Of a stretch of DNA of 64,000 nt, positions 46,166 through 55,198 are shown in pieces. Below the pieces are notes generated by a model. It had not been told where the DNA came from. It did no database searches and worked only from the letters and a program-made list of their open reading frames with translations. Made by a program: the position numbers and the translations under genes. Origin of the DNA: Clostridium kluyveri (GTDB lineage Bacteria; Bacillota; Clostridia; Clostridiales; Clostridiaceae); assembly GCF_001902295.1 (NCBI RefSeq), contig NZ_CP018335.1, positions 4,216,001-4,280,000 on the forward strand, in the 5' to 3' direction. Positions within the stretch are counted from its first letter, which is position 1. The number at the start of each line of letters is the position of its first letter.

Positions 46166-46188
46166 TACCTGTTGGGGTAAAAAGTCAA
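46160..46188 (-). promoter_or_regulatory. Promoter of the T-box-like leader
   Basis: On the minus strand TTGACT (46188-46183), a 17-bp spacer, and TATGAT (46165-46160). Strong sigma-A-type promoter for the leader and the genes interrupted by the intron. Confidence 0.7.
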
Positions 46189-46439
46189 TATGTTGGTAAA
46201 TTTTAATTTTATGAAATAAATTATACTTACTCTTTAAATCACATTGTTTATTTTACCACATAAAAACACTGAAAAATTCAACTATAAATAATTTTGCACC
46301 ATATCATAATTACAGTCATAACCTTATTGAAGCAGAAATACTACCCAAAAACATAGTCATTTTTTTCTAAGGCGGGAATATTTAAAATTAAATTAATATA
46401 GCAGCCTTAAAAAAGGCTGCTGTGCCGCACAAATAGTGC

Positions 46440-46650
46440 TATCGCTAAGTTAGTTGACCTGGTCTTTGCCCCCACACTCGCCTGCTGGAACGTTCACTAC
46501 CCGGAATTACCCTCTCACTATTAATTCTCTCGTAATTTTACGGCAGGACTTACTTCTAAGCCGCACCATGCTCATTAAATATTTTATTTAACTTACGTGG
46601 ATCGTTTTGCCTGCGACTGGCCTCGATTTTCAACCACAAACCTAACTCAA
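46440..46650 (-). ncRNA. Probable raiA-motif RNA
   Basis: About 210 nt of GC-richer, highly structured sequence on the minus strand, directly after comF. AGTTAG (46647-46642) pairs with CTAACT (46453-46448) to close it. Inside are conserved-looking runs such as GAAAATCGAGGCCAGTCGCA and GTGCGGC. Other clostridia have the raiA RNA between comF and hpf; here it follows comF with hpf missing from this spot. Identification rests mainly on that position; 6S RNA is the main alternative. Confidence 0.6.
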
Positions 46651-46659
46651 CTAATAAAA

Positions 46660-47340
46660 TTATACCTTACTTTTAGCTCCAGTCAATATATTAATTTTCC
46701 CCACTTTAGCTTTAATAAGTTCACTACAACAATAAAAGGCCGTAGCACCAGTAGTTAATACATCGTCTATTACTAAAATGTTTTTATTTTCTATAGAATG
46801 TTCATTATTAATCCTAAAACTTCCTTGAATATTATCCCATCTATTCATTTTGCTCAATCCAATTTGATCTTTGGTATCTTTTATTTTATCTAGGCAGGAT
46901 ACAACAGGTTTATCCACATATTTCCCCAGCAATCTTGCCAGATATTCACTTTGATTGTACCCTCTTTTTTTAATACTTTTCTTTGTCATAGGTACATAAG
47001 TTATAATATCAAACTCAATTCTATTATTAAATATTGTATCTTTCATGTACTTTGCTATAACTTCTCCTGCCCTAAAGGAATTTTTATATTTTAACTTTAA
47101 AATAAGTTCCATCATACTTCCCGAATAATAGGCACTGCTATAACATCTACACTGTTTATTATGAACTTTTATATCAAAGCTATCTTTACAAATTTTTATA
47201 TTACTTTTACAAGTGGTACATATAATTTTATCCTTATATAGTTCTTCTCTGCATAATATACATTTTTCATCTCCACAATACACTAAATCCAGTACACACT
47301 CTAATAAAAATCTTAGACTTTTAACAAACCCATTTTCCAT
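46660..47340 (-). CDS. comF: ComF-family phosphoribosyltransferase-like competence protein
   Basis: 226 residues with the N-terminal zinc ribbon (CILCREEL then CTTCKSNIKIC) and a type I phosphoribosyltransferase domain with the PRPP loop ILVIDDVLTTGAT. ComFC takes part in DNA uptake in competent bacteria. It overlaps the ComFA-like gene by 28 bp, so the two are coupled. Last protein gene of the recD2 operon before the raiA-motif RNA. Confidence 0.9.
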   Translation of the reverse strand: MENGFVKSLRFLLECVLDLVYCGDEKCILCREELYKDKIICTTCKSNIKICKDSFDIKVHNKQCRCYSSAYYSGSMMELILKLKYKNSFRAGEVIAKYMKDTIFNNRIEFDIITYVPMTKKSIKKRGYNQSEYLARLLGKYVDKPVVSCLDKIKDTKDQIGLSKMNRWDNIQGSFRINNEHSIENKNILVIDDVLTTGATAFYCCSELIKAKVGKINILTGAKSKV

Positions 47341-48323
47341 GCTTTCCTATTAAAATTTCTAGTTATATTTTTAGTTTCTTCTATATGTATACTTTCTAAA
47401 TTAGCTAATAATATAACCTCTTCTTTTAAGCTATTTTCACCTCTTCCTGTATCTCTTCCCCTGCACAAATAGACAAACCTTTTATAATCAAACTGTGGAT
47501 TATCCGCAAAATATACCATTATATCACATTTTTTTACACTGCATATATTTCTATGAAAAGAATTAGTTATTAATATGTCATTTACTCCATGTAAAAATTC
47601 TTTAATCAACATTTCATTAGATTTTCCATCAAAAAAAGTTATAATATTTTTACTAAAGTTTTTACAATATTTATAAACATATAGGTATACATTTTGTAAT
47701 TTTTGTTCATCAGGAACATATATTATAGTTTTTTTTCCTATATCCATAGACCATCTTAAATATTCGTATACAACAAATGGTATATCCTCATTCATATCAA
47801 GCCTTGTAGATATCACCCTTGGTTCTACTATTTGTATTCCTTTTCTAACGGGCATAAATATTTCTCTGGAATGTTTGAATATATTCTGTATAGAACATAT
47901 AATAACTTTACTATCTTTACAGCTTAATTTATCAATCAAATCGAATATTTCATATTTATTGTATTTGGAAAAACTATTTATGTCATCATATATAATCAAT
48001 TTAAACTTTTCCTTTAGTCTTATGGCATTTTCAAAATTGCATATTTTCAGCTTACATTCTGTAAAATTTTCTGAATTCTCCACATAGGCATAATCTACAA
48101 TTTTTCCATACTTTTCTATATTCTTTATTATATCAATATTACCCAATTCCTCATTAGTTATATAAATTACATTCTTATTTTCAGTTACATAATTTTGAAT
48201 AATCTGAATAAAACTCTTAGTTGAATTATACGGAACAGAAATAACACTTAGAAAAGACTCTTTAGTAAAACTCCACTTTAATATCTCTTCACTTATTTCT
48301 TTTTTCCTATCAGCGAAACTCAT
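47313..48323 (-). CDS. Degenerate ComFA-like helicase
   Basis: 337 residues between recD2 and comF, the usual place of comFA. Two RecA-like lobes can be traced (YVTENKNVIYITNEELGNI; KTIIYVPDEQKLQNVYLYVY; RFVYLCRGRDTGRGENSLKE), but the Walker A loop is not recognisable (SVPYNSTKSF) and the DExD-like motif reads YDDINSF. It probably binds DNA or partners without ATP hydrolysis. Start at ATG 48323, overlapping recD2. Confidence 0.6.
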   Translation of the reverse strand: MSFADRKKEISEEILKWSFTKESFLSVISVPYNSTKSFIQIIQNYVTENKNVIYITNEELGNIDIIKNIEKYGKIVDYAYVENSENFTECKLKICNFENAIRLKEKFKLIIYDDINSFSKYNKYEIFDLIDKLSCKDSKVIICSIQNIFKHSREIFMPVRKGIQIVEPRVISTRLDMNEDIPFVVYEYLRWSMDIGKKTIIYVPDEQKLQNVYLYVYKYCKNFSKNIITFFDGKSNEMLIKEFLHGVNDILITNSFHRNICSVKKCDIMVYFADNPQFDYKRFVYLCRGRDTGRGENSLKEEVILLANLESIHIEETKNITRNFNRKAWKMGLLKV

Positions 48324-50562
48324 TTTGTTCCAAAGTAACATCCACTTCACTCTCCATTATATCCATTATTCTATATTTTAATAAGGAATACCTCTCAAAA
48401 CTTTTATTATTACTTATCATGAAGGTTAAAGCTCTTAAATCTCCTACAAGTACCACCATCTCTTTCGCCCTAGTTATAGCTGTATATAGTAAATTTCTAT
48501 TCATAAGTAAAACCGGTCCCATAAACATAGGAACAATAATAACTGGAAATTCACTCCCCTGACTTTTATGTATAGTTATTCCATAAGCTAAATCTAATTC
48601 ATCTAAACATATATTATCATATACAACCCTTTTCTCTTCGTCAAATATAACAGTTACTGTATCCTTCTCTTCATCAATATCTTCAATATATCCAAAATCT
48701 CCATTAAAAATGCCCATACCTTTTTCCTCTTTTTCTCCTGAAATTACTGTCCACTTTAAAGTATAGTTATTTTTAATTTGCATTACCTTATCTCCAACTC
48801 TAAAAATCATATCTCTAAAATACTTTTCTTTTTTATTATTACTTTTAGGATTTAAAGCTTCCTGAAGTTTTCTATTTAAATTTGATACTCCTAAAATTCC
48901 TTTTCTCATAGGAGATAGTATTTGAATATGTTTCATTTTATCCCAATGCCCATTAAATGCGGGTAATCTTTTATTTGCTAATTCTACTAAAAGATTTAAT
49001 ATATTGGAAAATTCCAAGGCTTTTATAAAATAAAAATCTTTAAGTTTTTTATTTAAGATCGGCATTTCTCCTAAATTTATTTTATGAGCATTTACTATAA
49101 TCATGCTCTCTCTTGACTGTCTAAATATTTCTTTTAATCTGACTACCTTAATGCACCGGCTATCTATAAGATCTCTAAGTACATTTCCAGGTCCTACAGA
49201 AGGAAGCTGCTCTGAATCTCCTACTATTATAAGTCTAGTTTTTAATGAAATAGCCTTTAATAAATTATTCATCATTACTATATCTATCATAGAGGCTTCA
49301 TCTATAATTACCACATCACATTGAAGGGGAGATTCTTCTCCACGAGAAAAAAATAATGCTTCATCATCACTTTCTACACCTATTTCAAGTAATCTATGTA
49401 TAGTTTTCGCCTCTCTTTTAGTTGCCTCCGACATTCTCTTTGCAGCCCTTCCAGTAGGTGCCGCCATAAGGACTTTCAAGTTTGATTTTTCAAATAACTG
49501 AATCATACAATTAATTATAGTAGTCTTTCCTGTTCCAGGCCCTCCTGTTATTATTTCTACACTATTTTCTACTGATCCTTTAATTGCTTCTTTTTGTGAA
49601 AAAGCAAATTTTATGTTATTGGCCTTTTCAAAATTTTTAATTTCCTCATATATATTTAAATCTATATCTTTACACTTATTAAAAGCTAAGGTCAATATCT
49701 TCTTAGTTACACTTAATTCGCAATAATAATACGTCATGGAGAATACACAAATCTTATCTCCATATTTTTCTACCTTTATTTTTCCATTTAAGGAGCTTTC
49801 ATATATATTTTTTTCCAGTTCTTTTTGACTCACTCCAAGTATACTCATTCCATTTCTTATCAATACGTCTATAGGCACATAAGTATTTCCCCTGCTGCAA
49901 AATTTATTTATTAAATATTTTATACCACTTTGTACTCTAAAGGGAGAATCTTTTTCTATACCAAGACCCCTTGCTATTTTATCTGCTATTTTGAATCCTA
50001 TTCCTGATATTTCTTCTGTAAGAATATAGGGATTTTCTTTTACTATATTTATTGAGTTAGCTCCCAACTTTTTGTATATTTTTACACATTGATTAGGGGT
50101 TACTCCATAAGTTTGCATAAATATCATTATATTTCTTATTTCATATTGCTTGGAATAAGATTTTTCTATTAGGGATATCTTTTTTGATCCTATACCCTCT
50201 ATCTCTTTTAACCTTTCTATATTGTTATCTAATATATGGAGTGTGTTTTTTCCAAACTTCTCCACTATCTTTTTTGCAGTAACCGGTCCTATGCCTGATA
50301 TAATACCTGAAGACAAATACTTTTCTATGCCAACTAAGGTATTTGGAATTATTTCCTTAAATAGTTTAACTTTAAATTGATGGCCAAATTCAGGATGAAC
50401 TACCCACTCTCCTGAAACCTCCAAATTTTGTCCTTCTATTATATAAGGTATACATCCAACTATAGTTATTGTATCTTCTTTTTCTTTTATCTTAGCCACT
50501 GTATACCCATTATCCTTATTTTGAAATATTATATCTTCTACAACTCCCTGTAATTCCTGCAT
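48310..50562 (-). CDS. recD2: RecD2-type DNA helicase
   Basis: About 750-residue RecD-like superfamily 1 helicase of the YrrC/RecD2 type: an N-terminal OB-fold and helix-hairpin-helix domains (GIISGIGPVTAKKIVEKFG), Walker A GGPGTGKTT, VIIDEASMID, the GRAAKRMSEAT helix, DSEQLPSVGPGN and the C-terminal YAITRAKEMVVLVGD motif VI. Acts in replication-fork maintenance and mismatch/double-strand repair. Start at ATG 50562, with AAGGTGAG upstream. Confidence 0.92.
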   Translation of the reverse strand: MQELQGVVEDIIFQNKDNGYTVAKIKEKEDTITIVGCIPYIIEGQNLEVSGEWVVHPEFGHQFKVKLFKEIIPNTLVGIEKYLSSGIISGIGPVTAKKIVEKFGKNTLHILDNNIERLKEIEGIGSKKISLIEKSYSKQYEIRNIMIFMQTYGVTPNQCVKIYKKLGANSINIVKENPYILTEEISGIGFKIADKIARGLGIEKDSPFRVQSGIKYLINKFCSRGNTYVPIDVLIRNGMSILGVSQKELEKNIYESSLNGKIKVEKYGDKICVFSMTYYYCELSVTKKILTLAFNKCKDIDLNIYEEIKNFEKANNIKFAFSQKEAIKGSVENSVEIITGGPGTGKTTIINCMIQLFEKSNLKVLMAAPTGRAAKRMSEATKREAKTIHRLLEIGVESDDEALFFSRGEESPLQCDVVIIDEASMIDIVMMNNLLKAISLKTRLIIVGDSEQLPSVGPGNVLRDLIDSRCIKVVRLKEIFRQSRESMIIVNAHKINLGEMPILNKKLKDFYFIKALEFSNILNLLVELANKRLPAFNGHWDKMKHIQILSPMRKGILGVSNLNRKLQEALNPKSNNKKEKYFRDMIFRVGDKVMQIKNNYTLKWTVISGEKEEKGMGIFNGDFGYIEDIDEEKDTVTVIFDEEKRVVYDNICLDELDLAYGITIHKSQGSEFPVIIVPMFMGPVLLMNRNLLYTAITRAKEMVVLVGDLRALTFMISNNKSFERYSLLKYRIMDIMESEVDVTLEQNEFR

Positions 50563-50990
50563 ATAACTCACCTTAATACAAAATTATTTATAAAATTTAA
50601 AAACATAATAACACTATTCACCATTATTATACACTTACACGTTATAAAAATATATATAAATGTGTTCGTGCAGCATTTAACCCTATAGTACTTTATGGGC
50701 AATAATCTAATCCTTTAAAACAAAATCCAGAAAAATTGTATCTAAAATATTATATTGAAAAATAAAGTTCATCATAAATGATAAATTATCAAAAAAATAT
50801 TGAAAAAATTATTGAAATATAATTTTTCTTATATTATAATAAACACAAAATTATACGAAATATAATAAAATTGTATTAAACATAATAAAACATTACAATA
50901 ATTATACTAATACCTTCTACCTAATTGCTATATATTATCAAATTACTATTTGAAATATATATTTTAAGATCTCAAAGGGGGGGAATTTCT
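50563..50990. other. AT-rich divergent region upstream of the nitrogenase-like pseudogene
   Basis: No gene. Contains the promoter pair at 50812-50840 and no recognised riboswitch. Confidence 0.4.
50812..50840 (+). promoter_or_regulatory. Promoter upstream of the nitrogenase-like pseudogene
   Basis: TTGAAA (50812-50817), a 17-bp spacer, and TATAAT (50835-50840). Points toward the pseudogene and the substrate-binding protein gene. Confidence 0.7.
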
Positions 50991-51705
50991 ACGTATAAAG
51001 AAAATTTCCAATATAATACACATAACCTAACTTTTATGCAATGTGCAGAATGTCAGTCACCTATTATTTCAAGTATTCTTTCTACAATAAAAGATAGTGT
51101 AGTAATTATTCACTCACCTTTGGGATGTGCGTTGTGGTTCGGGAACAACAGCACTAGATATACAAAATGTTATTGATTCTATCCAGGATAATTATTCAAT
51201 TCCTTTAATCACGGTCACCTGCGAACTTTACAATTCTAAAACATGGGGTTCTGGATTTAACTCCAAAAAAGCTGGGGGCTTCAATAAACTTATAAAAACT
51301 ATCCATAAAGAGGAAAAATTTTATAATGTTATTAATTTTAGTGGTAATGATGATATAAAAGAAATACTTAATGGTTTAAGATCCTGGAGTGCTAGAATGG
51401 GCATATCAACATTATGGATTGAAAACGAGTTGGAGTTTTATGGTTACAAAGGAATGTTAAAATTTGCACAAAAATTATTAGACTTAATCAATAACAGAAG
51501 TTTTGTAGAAAATATTAAGAAATACGCAACATTACCGTATCAAAAATGGTGGATGAAAGAAAATCTATTAAAAAGGAGGCAATGTTTTATTTCTATGAGT
51601 CCTCCTATTTCAGATAGGTTGATACTCAATAAAAGTTATGTTGGATATGAAGGAGGGCTAGCTTTTATAGAAGATATTTTTTCCTACATATTAAGAGGAT
51701 CATAA
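50991..51705 (+). pseudogene. Decayed nitrogenase component 1-like gene
   Basis: Begins TYKENFQYNTHNLTFMQCAECQS after a G-run (GGGGGGG) with ACG where ATG is expected. Then IIHSPLGC (the cluster-cysteine region), a frameshift near 51130, LDIQNVIDSIQDNY and ITVTCELYNSKTWGSGF (nitrogenase-like central part), a large deletion, and finally a C-terminal piece ending FIEDIFSYILRGS. Residual cysteines match NifD/NifK-type component 1. Start codon loss, frameshift and internal loss make it a pseudogene. A related cluster of nitrogenase-like genes with ABC transporters is the likely source. Confidence 0.6.
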
Positions 51706-51746
51706 ATCAAAAAAATATTACAATAAAATAATAAAGGAGAGCTAAT

Positions 51747-52850
51747 ATGAAAAAAACAAATTCAAAAATTTTAATTTTATTTACAGCAATTACAGTCATG
51801 CTCATGTCAATTATTAGTACAGGCTGTGGAAATGAAAAAAATAGTACATCCACCAAGCAAGAAAATTCAACATCCTCAACAAGAAAAATAGTTGATGGTA
51901 CTGGTAAAACAGTCACAATACCCTATGAAGTTACTAGAATAGCTGCATCTGGAGCTTTAAATCAGATAGTCTTAATACTTGGTGGAGCAGATAAATTGGT
52001 GGCAACAGCCCAAGGGGTTCAAACAGGTTTTTTTCCTAAAGTTTATCCTAGGATAACAGAAATTCCCGCTGCCTACACAGGTTCAGGCCCTGGAACTTTA
52101 AACATGGAGACTTTACTTAAAGCAAACTCACAAGTAGTTTTTGGTACATTTACTCAAACTGAACAAGAAAGATTACAAAAAGCTAATATAGCTTTTCTAG
52201 GACTAAAATTGGAAACCCCTGAAGATATAAAAAATACTATCACTATGGTTGGAAAAGTACTTGGAGAAAGCGGTGAAGAGAAAGCTAAAAAATTTAATGA
52301 ATACTATGATAATAATATAAAATATGTTAGTGACAAGACTAAGTCTAGTGAAAAAGTTAAAGTATTTGTTGCCAGTGGTACCCCAAAAGGGTCACTTACC
52401 ACAATTGGTTCCAATGACATAAATACTTCCTACATAGAGGCTGCTGGAGGTATAAATATAGCCGCAGAAAATATTTCTAAAGAATCTAGCACTAGCAATG
52501 AAGGTACCAGTGTTGATTTTGAGTTTCTATACAAAAATCAGCCAGATGTGATTATAGCCACAAGTAAGAATACTTACGATTATATCATGGACACAAGCAG
52601 TTCAAATCAATGGCAATCTCTAACGGCTGTAAAAAATAAACAAGTTTATCTTAATCCTAAAGGAGTATATTTATGGTCTGTAAGAAGTGCAGAAGGTGCA
52701 TTACAACCTTTATGGCTAGCCAAAAATCTCCATCCTGACTTATTTAATGATTTAGATATTAAAGAAAAAGTAAAGGAATTTTACAAAAATTATTATTATT
52801 ATGATCTATCAGATAATGATCTGGAGGATATATTAAATCCAAAAAAATAA
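51747..52850 (+). CDS. Orphan ABC transporter substrate-binding lipoprotein (BtuF/FhuD family)
   Basis: 367 residues with a lipoprotein signal (MKKTNSKILILFTAITVMLM...STGCGN; Cys at about 27) and a class III metal-chelate binding fold: RIAASGALNQIVLILGG, TLNMETLLKANSQVVFG and a C-terminal NKQVYLNPKGVYLWS block. RBS AAGGAGAG. Usually encoded with a permease and ATPase, which are absent here; the decayed nitrogenase-like gene lies 41 bp upstream. Likely binds a corrinoid or an iron-/nickel-chelate. Confidence 0.85.
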   Translation: MKKTNSKILILFTAITVMLMSIISTGCGNEKNSTSTKQENSTSSTRKIVDGTGKTVTIPYEVTRIAASGALNQIVLILGGADKLVATAQGVQTGFFPKVYPRITEIPAAYTGSGPGTLNMETLLKANSQVVFGTFTQTEQERLQKANIAFLGLKLETPEDIKNTITMVGKVLGESGEEKAKKFNEYYDNNIKYVSDKTKSSEKVKVFVASGTPKGSLTTIGSNDINTSYIEAAGGINIAAENISKESSTSNEGTSVDFEFLYKNQPDVIIATSKNTYDYIMDTSSSNQWQSLTAVKNKQVYLNPKGVYLWSVRSAEGALQPLWLAKNLHPDLFNDLDIKEKVKEFYKNYYYYDLSDNDLEDILNPKK

Positions 52851-52888
52851 ATATACATTATAGATACCTATTCAAAATAATTAAAATA

Positions 52889-52922
52889 AAAACTCTGTAC
52901 TATAAATTATACAGAGTTTTTT
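52889..52922. terminator. Bidirectional terminator between the lipoprotein gene and metK
   Basis: AAAACTCTGTA / TACAGAGTTTTTT inverted repeat in the gap between convergent genes; works on both strands (T6 and T-rich flank). Confidence 0.8.
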
Positions 52923-52926
52923 ATTA

Positions 52927-54102
52927 TTAAAGATAATTTTTTATATCGTTAACCTTATTTAATTTTTCCCAAGGTAAGTCTATATCAGTTCTTCCAAAGT
53001 GTCCATAAGCTGCGGCCTGTCTGTATATAGGCCTTCTTAACTCTAATTCTCTTATTATTACTGCTGGTCTTAAATCAAACACTTTATTTACTATATCAAT
53101 TATCTTCTTCTCAGATATCTTTTCAGTACCAAATGTATCCACATTTATTGAAACAGGTTCTGCTACACCTATAGCATAAGCAATCTGTATTTCCAACTTA
53201 TCAGCAACTCCTGCAGCAACCAAATTTTTAGCTACCCATCTAGCGGCATAAGCAGCGGATCTATCAACCTTAGTAGGATCCTTTCCGGAAAATGCTCCTC
53301 CACCGTGTCTTCCGTAGCCACCATAGGTATCAACTATTATTTTTCTTCCTGTAAGCCCAGAGTCTCCTTGTGGACCTCCAACTACAAATCTTCCTGTTGG
53401 ATTTATAAAATATTTAGTGTTAGAATCTAAAAATTCCGGTGGAACAACAGGTTCTATAACATTCTTTATTATATCTTTTTCAATTTGTTCTTTGGTGACA
53501 AATTCATCATGTTGGGTAGACACCACTATTGTGTCTACTCTAACTGGCTTATTCCCCTCATATTCTATAGTAACCTGTGTCTTTCCATCAGGTCTTAAAT
53601 AATCCAATATGCCCTCTTTTCTAACTTGTGATAATCTCTTTGAAAGCTTATGAGCCAAGTTTATGGGCATAGGCATATACTCTGGAGTTTCATTTGTTGC
53701 AAATCCGAACATCATACCCTGATCTCCAGCCCCTATAGCGTCCACCTTTTCCATCTTGCCTACTTTAGCTTCCAAAGATTCATTAACTCCCATAGCTATA
53801 TCTGAGGATTGTTCATCAATTGAACTAAGTACTGCACAAGTGTCACAATCAAATCCATATTTAGCCCTAGTATATCCTATTTCCCTTATGGTTTTTCTAA
53901 CTATTTTAGGGATATCAATATAACAATTAGTAGATATTTCCCCCATAACCAAAACCATACCTGTAGTAGTTGCAGTCTCACATGCCACTCTTCCCTGAGG
54001 ATCCTGTTCCAAAATAGCATCTAAGATAGCATCTGAAATTTGATCGCACATTTTATCAGGATGTCCTTCCGTAACTGATTCAGATGTAAACAGCTTTCTC
54101 AT
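52927..54102 (-). CDS. metK: S-adenosylmethionine synthase
   Basis: 391-residue enzyme that makes AdoMet from methionine and ATP. Signatures are SVTEGHPDKMCDQISD (ATP site), GAGDQGMMFG, GGPQGDSGLTGRKIIVDTYGG (metal and phosphate loop) and KDPTKVDRSAAYAARW. Start RBS GAGGGAGG. The gene has its own leader with an SAM-I riboswitch and terminator at 54132-54276. Confidence 0.97.
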   Translation of the reverse strand: MRKLFTSESVTEGHPDKMCDQISDAILDAILEQDPQGRVACETATTTGMVLVMGEISTNCYIDIPKIVRKTIREIGYTRAKYGFDCDTCAVLSSIDEQSSDIAMGVNESLEAKVGKMEKVDAIGAGDQGMMFGFATNETPEYMPMPINLAHKLSKRLSQVRKEGILDYLRPDGKTQVTIEYEGNKPVRVDTIVVSTQHDEFVTKEQIEKDIIKNVIEPVVPPEFLDSNTKYFINPTGRFVVGGPQGDSGLTGRKIIVDTYGGYGRHGGGAFSGKDPTKVDRSAAYAARWVAKNLVAAGVADKLEIQIAYAIGVAEPVSINVDTFGTEKISEKKIIDIVNKVFDLRPAVIIRELELRRPIYRQAAAYGHFGRTDIDLPWEKLNKVNDIKNYL

Positions 54103-54131
54103 TCTTAATACCTCCCTCTATAAAATAAAAA

Positions 54132-54154
54132 AACCACTTCAATAAGAAGAGGTT
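54132..54154 (-). terminator. SAM-riboswitch terminator before metK
   Basis: On the minus strand AACCTCTTC...GAAGTGGTT followed by TTTTTTATTTT; the off-state of the riboswitch. Confidence 0.8.
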
Positions 54155-54170
54155 AAATAAATTAACTACT

Positions 54171-54276
54171 CTCTTATCTTGCAGCCTTTAAAACTGCTGG
54201 AATTGGCACCTTAATGATTAAAGCACTGGTTGCCGGGCTTCACAGGGCCTTTTCCCTCCACCTCTCTTGATAAGAG
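54171..54276 (-). promoter_or_regulatory. SAM-I riboswitch (S box)
   Basis: On the minus strand: CTCTTATCAAGAGAGGTGGA, GGCCCTGTGAAGCCCGGCAA, AAGGTGCCAATTCC and closing GATAAGAG. These are all S-box hallmark blocks upstream of metK. Confidence 0.95.
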
Positions 54277-54328
54277 CTTCATATAATAAATTTTATTAGT
54301 TATGAAAACAACAAATTAAGTAAAATAA

Positions 54329-54350
54329 AAAACACCCAAAAGTGCCTTTT
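54329..54350 (-). terminator. Terminator of the tRNA cluster
   Basis: On the minus strand AAGGCAC/GTGTTTT stem (with G-T pairs) followed by TTATTTT, right after the last tRNA-Tyr. Confidence 0.6.
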
Positions 54351-54351
54351 A

Positions 54352-54436
54352 TGGTGGAGGAAGATGGATTCGAACCATCGAAGTCACTGACAACAGATTT
54401 ACAGTCTGCCCCCTTTGGCCACTCGGGAATTCCTCC
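54352..54436 (-). tRNA. tRNA-Tyr (anticodon GTA), copy 1
   Basis: 85 nt with long variable arm; GGAGGAATTCCCGAGTGGCC start, anticodon loop CTGTAAA (GTA), encoded CCA. Confidence 0.93.
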
Positions 54437-54441
54437 GCATT

Positions 54442-54517
<76 letters not shown>

Positions 54518-54537
54518 TTATTTTATTATTAGATAAA

Positions 54538-54613
54538 TGGTGGGCACAACAGGGATCGAACCTGTGACCCCCTGCTTGTAAGGCAGGTGCTCTCCCAGCT
54601 GAGCTATGCGCCC
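54538..54613 (-). tRNA. tRNA-Val (anticodon TAC)
   Basis: GGGCGCATAGCTCAGCTGGG start, anticodon loop CTTACAA (TAC, reading GTA), CCACCA-type end with TGTGCCC acceptor strand. Confidence 0.93.
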
Positions 54614-54622
54614 CAATTTTTG

Positions 54623-54707
54623 TGGTGGAGGAAGATGGATTCGAACCATCGAAGTCACTGACAACAGATTTACAGTCTGCCCCCTTTGGCCACTCGGGAA
54701 TTCCTCC
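54623..54707 (-). tRNA. tRNA-Tyr (anticodon GTA), copy 2
   Basis: Same 85-nt sequence as copy 1 in all visible positions; anticodon GTA; encoded CCA. Confidence 0.93.
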
Positions 54708-54712
54708 ATATT

Positions 54713-54788
<76 letters not shown>

Positions 54789-55198
54789 TTATTTCTTAAC
54801 TATGTATTTTATATAATACAAACACACATGCCTAACGTAAATTAGTATACATTCTCATTCATTTATTTTCAAACCTACTATACCCGTATAATGTAATATT
54901 AAAGGTTTATTACTCCATATTTCTTTAGATTTCTTTGAAAATCATATGTATATGGTTGAAATTTAATATTTTACCGCTTCTCATCATATACATTATATAT
55001 AATGTTCTCTATAAAGTTATTTATAGATTCAGGTGGAAGTTTGTTCATAAATAATGCTTACCTCCATCTGAACCTTAGAAGAACTTATCCAGAACACAGC
55101 AGCACTCATCTCCCCATTTTAAAGAAACCGGGTATTAGCTAGTTGCTCCCTTTGGATAAAAACACTTATAGAGTTATACATAAAGGAAGGTGAATATA
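54789..55198. other. Region between tRNA cluster and yyaC
   Basis: No gene. Holds the tRNA-cluster promoter (not resolved) and the structured repeat copy C. Confidence 0.4.
55026..55160 (+). repeat. Copy C of a dispersed structured repeat (candidate RNA element)
   Basis: Hairpin TTCAGGTGGAAG (55028-55039) / CCTCCATCTGAA (55061-55072), then the second part GAAGAACTTATCCAG...ATCTCCCCATTTTAAAGAAA...TTTGGATAAA with outer stem TTATCC/GGATAA. Same architecture and sequence blocks as copy B; ends about 39 bp before the yyaC start in the same orientation. Confidence 0.75.

Noticed and set aside
46440..46650. SRP RNA or RNase P RNA in the structured region after comF
   Set aside because: None of the hallmark blocks (SRP GGAAGCAGC-type loop, RNase P GAGGAAAGTC and ACAGAA) are present. 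raiA RNA fits the location better; 6S remains possible.
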